Part shown: piece after piece, positions 1-7,266 of the stretch
Position numbering within the stretch: the stretch's first letter is position 1
Layout of the letters: each line of letters opens with the position of its first letter
NCBI GenBank assembly: GCA_035691185.1
Contig: DASSJN010000222.1
Span: forward strand, 1-9,889
Origin: RPQJ01 sp035691185
GTDB taxonomy: Bacteria > Pseudomonadota > Gammaproteobacteria > Steroidobacterales > Steroidobacteraceae
Reading direction: 5' to 3'
Length of the DNA: 9,889 bases
Position numbers and translations under genes: made by a program
Notes under the pieces: generated by a model
What the model saw: only the letters and a program-made list of their open reading frames with translations
Database searches by the model: none
Told to the model about the DNA's origin: nothing

Positions 1-1204
1 CGGCTCCGAGGTCATACTCGCGGCCCTGCCAGGCGAGACGCAGCCGGTCATTGCGCACCCCGCAGGTTGCGCCGCCGCCTGCACGGTGCTGCCGGAGGTC
101 CTGGCGGTCGAAGTCGAGCGCGAACCAGCCGAACGTCGGCAGTGCGCCCTGGAGGCGCTCCGGCAACGTCGCGGCCTTCCGGCGCAACACGTCGTCGTCG
201 GCGTTCAACACGAGTAAGCCGCGGCCCGCGACGAGATGCGCGACGGTCAGTTTCGCCTGGGCGAGTCCGTCCAGGTCGTCGATGCCGTATTCGCCGAAAT
301 GATCATCGCTGAGGTTGGTCACGACCGCGACGTCCGCGCGACCGATGGCCAGGCCGCGGCGCAGGATGCCCCCGCGCGCCATCTCGAGCACGGCCGCCTG
401 CACGGTCGCGTCGCGCAGCACGCGGCGCGTACCGGCGGGGCCCGAATAATCGCCCGGCTCGACGAGCGCGTTCGCGGCGAAGACGCCGTCCGTGCAGCAG
501 AACCCGTCGCGCCAGCCGTGCGCGCGGACGCAGGCCGCGACCAGACGCACCGTCGTGGTCTTGCCGTTCGACCCGGTCACGGCCGCGATCGGAATGTTGC
601 GCAACTGCGGCCACGGAACCTCGTCGTCTGCCGGCAAGGCATCGAGGGCCCAGCTGCGACTGCCCACGCCCGCGCCGAGCGTGAGTTGGCGCTCGTCGAC
701 GACGTGCAGCGTGGCGTGGGCTTCCGCCTCGGCGATCAGTGCGATCAGGTCCGGCCGCCGCTCGGCGGCCGCGAGCCGCTCGAAGCGTGCGAACGCTGCG
801 CGCTCCTCGAGCACCGGCTCGTCGAGGTCGGCGGGATTCGCAGCCTGCTCCCGAGCCGTCGTGACCAGCGCCTGCTCGGTCCGCCGCCACCGTCCGGGGT
901 CGCACGCCTGCAGGGTCGCGCAGAGCGCCCACTCGTTGACCTCCGTCGCCGTGAAGAGCTGGTCCGCGGGCGCGGCGAGCGCGAGCGAGGCGCCGCCGGC
1001 GTGGCGACGCGCGACGAGCGGCAACGCCGCGGGCCACCCCAGGCGTGCGCGTGCACGCGCGACCCGAGTGCGCCAATCGGCAATCAAGTCTTCCTGCACG
1101 TCCACCTGCGCGGTTTCGAGCACCGCGCCGGTGTGCGCGAAGAACAGGTTGCCGCCGGTCAGGCGACGCGAATCGTCGAAGGGCAGGTCGGCCGGCGCGT
1201 TCAG
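1..1204 (-). CDS. Mur-ligase-like protein of the cyanophycin operon (3' part cut by window edge)
   Basis: The reading frame is open for 401 codons and leaves the window without a stop, so the C-terminus is missing. It shows an ATP-binding P-loop GSNGKTTT (residues 211-218), LEMARGGIL (273-281), TNLSDDH (296-302) and LNADDD (333-338). These line up with the same motifs in the Mur domain of the neighbouring CphA (GTNGKTTT, LETARGGLL, LNVQDDH, LNADDP), so it is a paralogue of that domain. The first ~200 residues are not an ATP-grasp domain; they contain DSRRLTGGNLF (11-21) and ATEVNEWA, which I recall from Mur-ligase-like proteins encoded beside cphA. No ATG, GTG or TTG lies in frame before DSRRLTG. 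I place the start at CTG 1204-1202, preceded by GGAGG at 7-nt spacing and overlapping the cphA stop. ATP-dependent amide ligation is likely; the substrate is unknown. Confidence 0.88.
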   Translation of the reverse strand, partial: MNAPADLPFDDSRRLTGGNLFFAHTGAVLETAQVDVQEDLIADWRTRVARARARLGWPAALPLVARRHAGGASLALAAPADQLFTATEVNEWALCATLQACDPGRWRRTEQALVTTAREQAANPADLDEPVLEERAAFARFERLAAAERRPDLIALIAEAEAHATLHVVDERQLTLGAGVGSRSWALDALPADDEVPWPQLRNIPIAAVTGSNGKTTTVRLVAACVRAHGWRDGFCCTDGVFAANALVEPGDYSGPAGTRRVLRDATVQAAVLEMARGGILRRGLAIGRADVAVVTNLSDDHFGEYGIDDLDGLAQAKLTVAHLVAGRGLLVLNADDDVLRRKAATLPERLQGALPTFGWFALDFDRQDLRQHRAGGGATCGVRNDRLRLAWQGREYDLGA

Positions 1205-4197
1205 TCTTCGGCCTCCGGCGCGAGACGCACGCCACGTTCGTCGCGGATCAGGCCGCTCAACTCTTTCGAGCCTTCGCCGGCGAACAGCGGCTCCGTCGGC
1301 TCGGGCTCGCGCGTCGGCCGCGGCGTGTGTGACGCGACGACTCGCGCGGAAGCGGAGTAACCCTCGCCCGCAGAGCGTGCAATCTCGCCCGCCGGGACAG
1401 GAGCAGCCGCAGCGATGAAGCCGCCGATGCCGTAGCGCTCCCCCGAATGACCGACGCCCTCACCCGCACCGCGTGCCCCCTCACCCGCACCGCGTGCCCC
1501 CTCACCCGACCTGCGGTCGACCTCTCCCACTGAAGCGGGAGAGGTGTAAGCCGTGGAGCGGAACTTGATGATCTGCTTCCAGGAGCGCGTCAGCGCATCG
1601 GCGAACACCAGCAGCAGGTCGCCCGGCTGGCCCATGTTGAGCGCCGCCTCGATCGCCTCCTGCTCGTCGGGGATGATCGAGATCGCGGACGCCGGCACGC
1701 CGCAGGACTGGAGCGCGGCCGACTGGATCCGCGGCACTTCGTCGGGCGCGCGGCTGCGCAGGTCGTCGTCGCGCCGGCAGATGTAGTGGTCGAAGCGGCC
1801 CGCGACGGCCTCGGCGATCGCGCGCAGGTCCTCGTCGCGCCGGTCGCCCGGCCCGGCGAGGACCACGATGCGCCGCCCGGTACATTCGAGTCGCGAGGCC
1901 AGATCCGCGAGCGCGGCCACGGCGTGCGCGTTGTGGCCGTAGTCGAACAGCACCTTGAACGGATGCTCGTTGAAGACGTTCATGCGACCCGGCGCCTGGA
2001 AGAAGGTCGAGTCGAAGGTGCGCAGGCCCTGGCGGATCGCGTCGAGCTTGATGCCGAGCGAGAACGCCATCGAGGCCGCGAACATCGCGTTCTGCACGTT
2101 GTGCAGAGCGCGACCCTCGAGCGTGGCGGGAATCAAATGCGTCCAGACGAGCGGGATGTGGCCGCCGCGGTCGTAGAGCGTGATCATCTGGCCGTTCACG
2201 CCGGCCTCGAGCGCACAGGCCCGGCCGCCCGCGCGGATGTGCTCGCGCACGAGTTCGTGCTGCGGGTTCATGGTCACGTAACAGATCGTCCTGGCCTCGG
2301 TGTAGCCCGCCATCCTGAGCACGTTCGGGTCGTCGGCGTTGAGCACCGCGCAGTCGGTGGCCACCTCGACGACGACGCGCTTGACCTCCGCGAGCTGTTC
2401 GAGCGTGTCGATGCCCTTGAGGCCGAGGTGGTCGTCCTGCACGTTCAGCACGGCGCCCACGTTGACCTCGGGCACGCCCATGCCTGCGCGCAGCAGCCCG
2501 CCGCGCGCCGTCTCGAGGATCGCGATGTCGATCTGCGGGTCGGCGAGCACCATGCGGGCGGAGACCGGGCCCGTCATGTCGCCCGCGACCGTGCGCCGGC
2601 CGTCGATGTAGACGCCGTCGGTCGTCGTGAGCCCGGGCGTGTAGCCGGCCATCTTGGTGACGTGCGCGAGCATGCGTGCGGTCGTCGTCTTGCCGTTGGT
2701 GCCCGTGAGCGCCGCGATCGGCACGCGCGACGGCGTGCCGGGCGGAAACAGCATCTCGATCACGGGCCCCGCGACGTCGCGCGACGTGCCTTCGCTCGGC
2801 GCCACGTGCATGCGGAAACCCGGCGCCGCGTTCACTTCGCAGATGCCCCCGCCGATGTCGCGATAACTTTCACTGATGTCCCGGGTCAGGAAATCGACGC
2901 CGCCGACGTCGAGGCCCACCGCGCGCACTGCACGCACGGCCATGTCGCGGTTGTCGGGATGGATGGTGTCGGTGACGTCGGTGGCGGTGCCGCCGGTGGA
3001 GAGGTTCGCGGTCGAGCGCAGGTAGACGACCTGGCCTGGCGCGGGCTCCGACTGCGGCGCCAGTCCCGCCCGCTCGAGCATCTTGTGCGCCTGCGCGTCC
3101 AGTTCGAGACGCGTGAGCACCTTCTCGTGGCCGACGCCGCGGCGCGGGTCCTGGTTCACGATCTCGACCAGTTCGGCGACCGTGTGCTTGCCGTCGCCGA
3201 CGACGTGGCCCGGCGTGCGACGCGTCGCCGCGACCAGTTCGCCGTTGACGACCAGCAGCCGGTGGTCGTCGCCGTCCAGGTACGTCTCGACGATGACGGA
3301 CCGGGAGTGCTCGCGCGCGACGTGGAAGCCGGCCGCGACTTCGTCCTCGCTCATCAGGCGAATGGAGATGCCGCGGCCGTGATTGCCGTTGTAGGGCTTG
3401 GTGACGACCGGCAGGCCGATGCGCCGCGCCGCGCGCACGGCTTGCGCCTCGCTCTGCACCAGTTCCTGGCGCGGCACGGGCAGGCCCAGCGTCGCGAGGA
3501 TCTTGTTCGTCTCTTCCTTGTCGCTCGCGAGCTCGACCGCGATGTGCGAGGTGCGTCCCGTCACGGTGGCCTGGATGCGCTGCTGGTACCTGCCGTGGCC
3601 GAGCTGGACGAGCGACTGGTCGTTGAGCCGCAGCCACGGGATGTCCCGCGCTTCCGCCGCACGCACGAGCGCGGCCGTCGAGGGGCCGAGCGCGCGCCGC
3701 TGCGCGAAGCGGATGAATTCGTCGCGCGCCTCGGGCCAGTTCCAGCCTTCGGGCAGGATGTCCGCCGGCCGGATCGATTCCGGCAGCAACGAGCAGAGCA
3801 GTTTCAGGCCGAGATCGCCGGCGGCGATGCCTTCGTCGCGCTGCGCATACTCATAGACGACCGTGTAGACGCCGGGCGCACCTGCGCTGCGCGTCTTGCC
3901 GAACGTGACGTGCTCGCCGGCGACGTTCTGCAGCTCGATCGCGACGTGTTCGAGCACGTGGCCGAGCCACGTGCCTTCGTCCTCGCGCATGCGCCGGATG
4001 AAGCCGCCCGGCTCGCCGTACGAGCAGCCGTGGTCCTGCAGTCCCGGCAATGCCGCGATCAATCCGTCGACGAACGCCGGGCCGAGGCGACCGGTCGGCC
4101 AGGCTTCGAGTTCACCGAGGTCGAGTTCGAGCCGGATGACTGGAAAATGGGCATACAGCGAAGGTCCGACGTAGACGGACCGGTCCAGCACACGCAT
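1201..4197 (-). CDS. cphA: Cyanophycin synthetase
   Basis: This enzyme polymerises cyanophycin in the cytoplasm, adding Asp to the backbone and Arg to each Asp side chain at the cost of ATP. The domains run in the family order. The N-terminal domain has HVLEH (80-84). The ATP-grasp domain spans about residues 220-485, with the glycine-rich KPYNGNHGRG (267-276) and GGGICEVNAAPGFR (449-462). The Mur-ligase domain spans about 495-880, with GTNGKTTT (499-506), LETARGG, LNVQDDH and DYGHNAHA (752-759). The protein is 998 residues long; the Mur domain ends near residue 880 at TRSWKQIIKFR, leaving a low-complexity tail of ~118 residues with GEGARGA repeats that partly derives from a palindromic repeat element. 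The ATG is preceded by GGAGG (4207-4211) at 9-nt spacing. It lies 42 nt downstream of cphB and shares CTGA with the next gene, so the three genes are probably one operon. Confidence 0.97.
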   Translation of the reverse strand: MRVLDRSVYVGPSLYAHFPVIRLELDLGELEAWPTGRLGPAFVDGLIAALPGLQDHGCSYGEPGGFIRRMREDEGTWLGHVLEHVAIELQNVAGEHVTFGKTRSAGAPGVYTVVYEYAQRDEGIAAGDLGLKLLCSLLPESIRPADILPEGWNWPEARDEFIRFAQRRALGPSTAALVRAAEARDIPWLRLNDQSLVQLGHGRYQQRIQATVTGRTSHIAVELASDKEETNKILATLGLPVPRQELVQSEAQAVRAARRIGLPVVTKPYNGNHGRGISIRLMSEDEVAAGFHVAREHSRSVIVETYLDGDDHRLLVVNGELVAATRRTPGHVVGDGKHTVAELVEIVNQDPRRGVGHEKVLTRLELDAQAHKMLERAGLAPQSEPAPGQVVYLRSTANLSTGGTATDVTDTIHPDNRDMAVRAVRAVGLDVGGVDFLTRDISESYRDIGGGICEVNAAPGFRMHVAPSEGTSRDVAGPVIEMLFPPGTPSRVPIAALTGTNGKTTTARMLAHVTKMAGYTPGLTTTDGVYIDGRRTVAGDMTGPVSARMVLADPQIDIAILETARGGLLRAGMGVPEVNVGAVLNVQDDHLGLKGIDTLEQLAEVKRVVVEVATDCAVLNADDPNVLRMAGYTEARTICYVTMNPQHELVREHIRAGGRACALEAGVNGQMITLYDRGGHIPLVWTHLIPATLEGRALHNVQNAMFAASMAFSLGIKLDAIRQGLRTFDSTFFQAPGRMNVFNEHPFKVLFDYGHNAHAVAALADLASRLECTGRRIVVLAGPGDRRDEDLRAIAEAVAGRFDHYICRRDDDLRSRAPDEVPRIQSAALQSCGVPASAISIIPDEQEAIEAALNMGQPGDLLLVFADALTRSWKQIIKFRSTAYTSPASVGEVDRRSGEGARGAGEGARGAGEGVGHSGERYGIGGFIAAAAPVPAGEIARSAGEGYSASARVVASHTPRPTREPEPTEPLFAGEGSKELSGLIRDERGVRLAPEAED
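1457..1545. repeat. Intergenic-type palindromic repeat and 21-bp tandem repeat embedded in cphA
   Basis: Three structures lie side by side inside the cphA coding sequence. A palindrome with perfect 9-bp arms, ACCTCTCCC (1520-1528) and GGGAGAGGT (1537-1545), has an 8-nt loop. A smaller inverted repeat, CGACC (1507-1511) and GGTCG (1515-1519), adjoins it. A 21-bp unit containing CTCACCCGCACCGCGTG is repeated about 2.4 times (from 1457 to about 1508). The combination of GGGAGAGG arms and GGGTGAGGG blocks resembles REP-like elements commonly seen between genes in GC-rich proteobacteria; that resemblance is from memory. Here it is read in frame and encodes residues ~885-914 of CphA, including the seven-residue repeat GEGARGA. 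Confidence 0.75.
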
Positions 4198-4239
4198 CCC
4201 CGGCTTCCTCCCTGGGATCAGTCAGTCTGTCAGGAGACC

Positions 4240-5079
4240 TTATGCTTTCGACGGCGCCAGCGCACCTGCGTCGGCGATCCGCGTGTGCAGGTTGAACGTC
4301 GCGCCCGCGACCAGGATGTGCAGGTGCAGGCCGAGCAGGCAGACCGGCTGGCCTTCGCCGACGCTGTCCATCGACGAGAAGCTCACGTCGGCGGCGTCGA
4401 CGATGGTGACCCCGCCACTGCCTTCGACCTCGACCGTCTCGTCGGGACCGATGAAGGCCGCGGTGTCCTCGTCGAGGCCGATGCCGACCGCGAAGGGGTT
4501 GTACGTCAGGGCCGTGAGCAGGCGCCCGAGACGGTCACGCTGCGTGAAGTGCTGGTCGATGATGAAGCGGTTCGTGAGGCCCAGGCCCGGGGCGAGACGC
4601 ACGCTGCCCGAAATGACCGACGAGCCCTCGTCGCCGAACGCGATCATGTGCTCGCTCAGGATGCTGGCGCCGGCGCTCGTGCCGCCCACCGTGACGCCCT
4701 GGGCGTTGCGGGCACGTACGAGCTTCGCCACGGGCGTGCCGCCGAGCAGGGTCGTGAGCCGGAGCTGGTTGCCGCCGGTGAAGAAGATGCCGGTCGCCTG
4801 CTCGATGCGCTCGAGCCGGTTCGGCTCGTGGCAGTCCCGGCGCGTGTCGAAGTCCATCGATGTCGCCCGCGATGCGCCCAGTTCGCGGAACAGCTGCTCG
4901 TAACGCGGGCCGGTCTCGTGCAGCCTGCTCGCCGTCGGGATCACGACGATGTCGGCGTCACGCCCGCCGGACACCTGCACGAACCGTTCGAGGATGTGGC
5001 GGTCGTTTTCCTTGTTCTCGGCGCCGCCGATCGGGACGATCCAGCCGCGCGTTGCGCCTTCGGGGACTTTGCTCGGCAT
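4240..5079 (-). CDS. cphB: Cyanophycinase (S51-family serine peptidase)
   Basis: Cyanophycinase cleaves cyanophycin to beta-Asp-Arg dipeptides in the cytoplasm. The protein is 279 residues, close to the usual length for the intracellular enzyme. The nucleophile elbow is VGGTSAGAS (131-139) with Ser135; DQHF (175-178) supplies His177 and GLDED (201-205) supplies Glu204. Each lies three residues after the Ser132/His174/Glu201 triad that I recall for the Synechocystis enzyme. Arg181, Arg183 and Arg186 just after the histidine fit its substrate-binding arginines. No signal peptide is visible, as expected for the intracellular form. It is the first gene of the minus-strand operon cphB-cphA-Mur ligase, so synthesis and breakdown enzymes are probably co-transcribed. 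The start ATG at 5079 precedes the GGxEN motif (PIGGAEN). The nearest Shine-Dalgarno-like AGGAG is rather far upstream, at 13 nt. Confidence 0.96.
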   Translation of the reverse strand: MPSKVPEGATRGWIVPIGGAENKENDRHILERFVQVSGGRDADIVVIPTASRLHETGPRYEQLFRELGASRATSMDFDTRRDCHEPNRLERIEQATGIFFTGGNQLRLTTLLGGTPVAKLVRARNAQGVTVGGTSAGASILSEHMIAFGDEGSSVISGSVRLAPGLGLTNRFIIDQHFTQRDRLGRLLTALTYNPFAVGIGLDEDTAAFIGPDETVEVEGSGGVTIVDAADVSFSSMDSVGEGQPVCLLGLHLHILVAGATFNLHTRIADAGALAPSKA

Positions 5080-5202
5080 TGCTCTGGGTCGACTCCTGAT
5101 CCAAGGCGCGAATCATGACGATACGTACGTCGCCTGTCTCGTGTCACCGCCGAAACTGTTGTACCCTAATTTTCAAGAAATTCTGACTCTGCCGGAAGAA
5201 AC
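5080..5202. promoter_or_regulatory. Divergent intergenic region between cphB and the TonB receptor
   Basis: This 123-bp gap is the only place where a promoter for the cyanophycin operon (minus) and one for the receptor (plus) can both sit. Its centre (about 5160-5185) is clearly AT-richer than the surroundings and contains an imperfect inverted repeat, AATTT (5168-5172) and AAATT (5178-5182), around TCAAG. An 8-bp palindrome, ACGTACGT, lies at 5123-5130. I find no convincing -35/-10 pair on either strand and no riboswitch-like boxes. Promoter location and any shared operator are inferences from geometry and base composition. Confidence 0.5.
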
Positions 5203-7242
5203 ATGACCGATACGACCCGGAACACCATGGGGCCGTCGGGCTGGCTTGGGTTTGCGCTGCTGTCCCTCGGCTTCGCGCCGGTCGTCGCGATGCCCGAGGA
5301 GGCGGACGGCTATCGGTTCGGTGAAACGATCGTCGTGGTTGGCGAGCGGCCGCGCCTGGCGGACGAGATCGCCTCACTCGACGTGGTGACCGCCGAGGAC
5401 ATCGCGCGACGCGGTGCGCGGACGCTGGACGAGGCTCTGACGCTGTTGCCGGGCGTGCACGTGCGTCTGGGCGCCGATGGCGTGCCGCGAATCGACATTC
5501 GCGGCCTGCGTACCCGCAACGTGCTGCTGCTGCAGGACGGCGTGCCGCTCAACTCCGGTTTCGACGGGCAGTTCGACCCGGCGTCCATCCCGGCCGACAA
5601 CGTCGCGGCCATCAAGGTCACGCGCGGCGGGAGCTCGGTGCTGTACGGCCCCGGCGGCAACGCGGGCGTGATCGAGATCGTCACCAAGTCGGCGGGCGAT
5701 ACGTTGAGCGGCAGTGTCGCCGCCGAATACGAATTCTCGGAAGCGTGGGAGTTGCGCGGGTCGGTCAGCGGCCCGGTCGGCGGCGCCGGCCTGTCGCTCT
5801 GGGGCGCGGCGTTCGACCGCGATCATTTCGAACTGTCGGACGAATTTCGTTCCTCCACGCTGCAGCCCGTCGACGAACGCGTCAACAGCGACCGCGAGCA
5901 GTCGATCATGCAGGGCAACCTCGTCTTCGACGCGGCGGGCGCGCAGGTCGGGCTGAGCTTGTCTCACCGGGACGGAGAGTATGGCAAGCCGCCGACCACG
6001 GTCGACAGCAGCGAGTCGCCCTACGCGAGCCGGCCGCGCTACGAGCGGGTCGACTTCGAAGCGGTGTCGGCGCAGGCGGCCGTCGAGTTCGGACGCGGCG
6101 AGGCCTGGTCGCTCCGTCCGAGCCTGTACTTCAATCGCGACGACGAACTCACCGACGGTTACGACGACGCCAAGTACGCCACCCAGGTCGCCAGTGGCGC
6201 ATTTCGGGAGGACACGACCACGGACGTGCTCGGCGGGGGCCTGTTGTCCTCGCTGCGGCTGGGCAACGGCGCGCTGCTGTCGGCGTCGCTGGGCGGTCGG
6301 CAGGAGAGCTGGGATTCGACGGGCTTCACCGTGACGACGACAAGCGGCGGCGGAGGCGGGGGTGGTGGTGGAGGCGGCGGTGGCTCGACGACCGTCGTGC
6401 AACCCTTCGACCAGGACGAGTCCATCGACCTCTACACGCTGGACCTCGAGGCGGAATTTCCGGTCGGCGAAGTCGTCGGCGTGGTCGCCGGTGTCGGCTA
6501 CAGCCGGCAATCGCGCGACGGCGGCGAGAGCGACGACGGCGTTTCCTACCTGCTGGGTGCCGATTATCGGCTGGGCGAGGCGACCACGCTGCGCGGCAGT
6601 GCCGCACGCAAACTGCGCTACCCGACGCTGCGCGACCTGTATTCGGTCGACCGTGGCAATCCGGACCTGAGCGCGGAGGCGACCCAGACCTACGATCTCG
6701 CGCTCCAGCACCGCTTCGGCGCCACGGGCCCGGTGGCCGAGGCCACCCTGTTCCGGATCGACGCCGAGGATTTCATCGAGCGCGTACCGGGCGGCGTCAC
6801 GCAGAACTTCGAGGAGTACCGCTTCGAGGGCGTCGAACTCACGGCCAGCCATCGTGCGTTCGAGCGTCTCGACCTGGCCGCGAGCTACACGTACATGGAA
6901 ACGGAGAACCTGTCGCCCGGCGTGGACACGACCCGACTGCAGAACCGGCCCGAACACAAGTTCTCGATGCGGGCGGACTACGATCTGACGTCGAGCGTGC
7001 GCCTCGGCGGCCAGTACGTGTACGTGGCCGACAGCTACACGCTCTCGCGCACGACTCCGACGACGGCGCGCGAAGTGGGCGACTACGGCGTGCTCGACCT
7101 CGACGGGTCGGTGCTGCTCGGGGAGGGTCGCTGGCGCGCCTACGTGCGCCTCGAGAACGCGCTCGACGAGGATTACGAGGAGTCCTTCGGCTTTCCGCAG
7201 CCCGGTCGCACCTGGGTGCTGGGCGTCGAGTTCAAGCCCTGA
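5203..7242 (+). CDS. TonB-dependent outer-membrane receptor
   Basis: This is a TonB-gated active transporter of the outer membrane. Residues 1-29 look like a signal peptide, with a hydrophobic core GWLGFALLSLG and likely cleavage after PVVA. A TonB-box-like ETIVVVGE (41-48) follows, then a plug domain (about 52-165) with RIDIRGLRTRNVLLLQDGVP (96-115) and GGSSVLYGPGGNAGVIEIV (142-160). The rest is an amphipathic beta-barrel ending GRTWVLGVEFKP. At 679 residues it is nearer in size to BtuB-like receptors than to large siderophore receptors, but the sequence alone does not name a substrate. Residues 382-394 are thirteen consecutive glycines, probably in an extracellular loop. GGAAG sits 4 nt before the ATG; a second in-frame ATG at 5227 would remove Arg6, the only clear positive charge of the signal. 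It diverges from cphB and converges on the membrane-protein gene. No TonB/ExbBD genes are in view. Confidence 0.95.
   Translation: MTDTTRNTMGPSGWLGFALLSLGFAPVVAMPEEADGYRFGETIVVVGERPRLADEIASLDVVTAEDIARRGARTLDEALTLLPGVHVRLGADGVPRIDIRGLRTRNVLLLQDGVPLNSGFDGQFDPASIPADNVAAIKVTRGGSSVLYGPGGNAGVIEIVTKSAGDTLSGSVAAEYEFSEAWELRGSVSGPVGGAGLSLWGAAFDRDHFELSDEFRSSTLQPVDERVNSDREQSIMQGNLVFDAAGAQVGLSLSHRDGEYGKPPTTVDSSESPYASRPRYERVDFEAVSAQAAVEFGRGEAWSLRPSLYFNRDDELTDGYDDAKYATQVASGAFREDTTTDVLGGGLLSSLRLGNGALLSASLGGRQESWDSTGFTVTTTSGGGGGGGGGGGGGSTTVVQPFDQDESIDLYTLDLEAEFPVGEVVGVVAGVGYSRQSRDGGESDDGVSYLLGADYRLGEATTLRGSAARKLRYPTLRDLYSVDRGNPDLSAEATQTYDLALQHRFGATGPVAEATLFRIDAEDFIERVPGGVTQNFEEYRFEGVELTASHRAFERLDLAASYTYMETENLSPGVDTTRLQNRPEHKFSMRADYDLTSSVRLGGQYVYVADSYTLSRTTPTTAREVGDYGVLDLDGSVLLGEGRWRAYVRLENALDEDYEESFGFPQPGRTWVLGVEFKP
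6346..6384 (+). repeat. Thirteen-codon polyglycine tract in the TonB receptor
   Basis: Thirteen consecutive GGN codons encode Gly382-Gly394. All four glycine codons are used in mixed order, so this is not a simple one-codon microsatellite. Ser/Thr-rich residues flank it on both sides (TTTS before, STT after). It probably forms a flexible extracellular loop between barrel strands. Confidence 0.9.
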
Positions 7243-7250
7243 ACGGGGCG

Positions 7251-7266
7251 GCGCCTGCTCAGGCGC
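7251..7266. terminator. Short hairpin between convergent genes (possible bidirectional terminator)
   Basis: The arms GCGCCT (7251-7256) and AGGCGC (7261-7266) form a 6-bp stem with a 4-nt loop, between the receptor stop and the stop of the membrane-protein gene, which it overlaps. There is no T run on either strand, so intrinsic termination would be weak. The position between converging genes is its main support. Confidence 0.35.

Noticed and set aside
236..1360. 374-codon plus-strand open frame and the 303-1235 minus-strand frame
   Set aside because: Both are shadows of the Mur-ligase-like gene, whose own frame contains the P-loop and other conserved motifs.
1457..1508. CRISPR-like short repeats
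   Set aside because: The units are contiguous 21-bp tandem copies with no spacers, inside a coding sequence.
1786..5118. 1110-codon plus-strand open frame opposite cphA and cphB
   Set aside because: It mirrors two well-supported genes on the other strand and is rich in R, A, V, H and D, as expected from the complement of GC-rich codons. It shows no recognisable domain.
5080..5202. Cobalamin or other riboswitch before the receptor gene
   Set aside because: The gap is too short for a cobalamin riboswitch and shows none of the expected conserved boxes.
5374..6957. 527-codon minus-strand open frame inside the receptor gene
   Set aside because: It is the complement of a convincing TonB receptor, and its composition is that of an antisense shadow.
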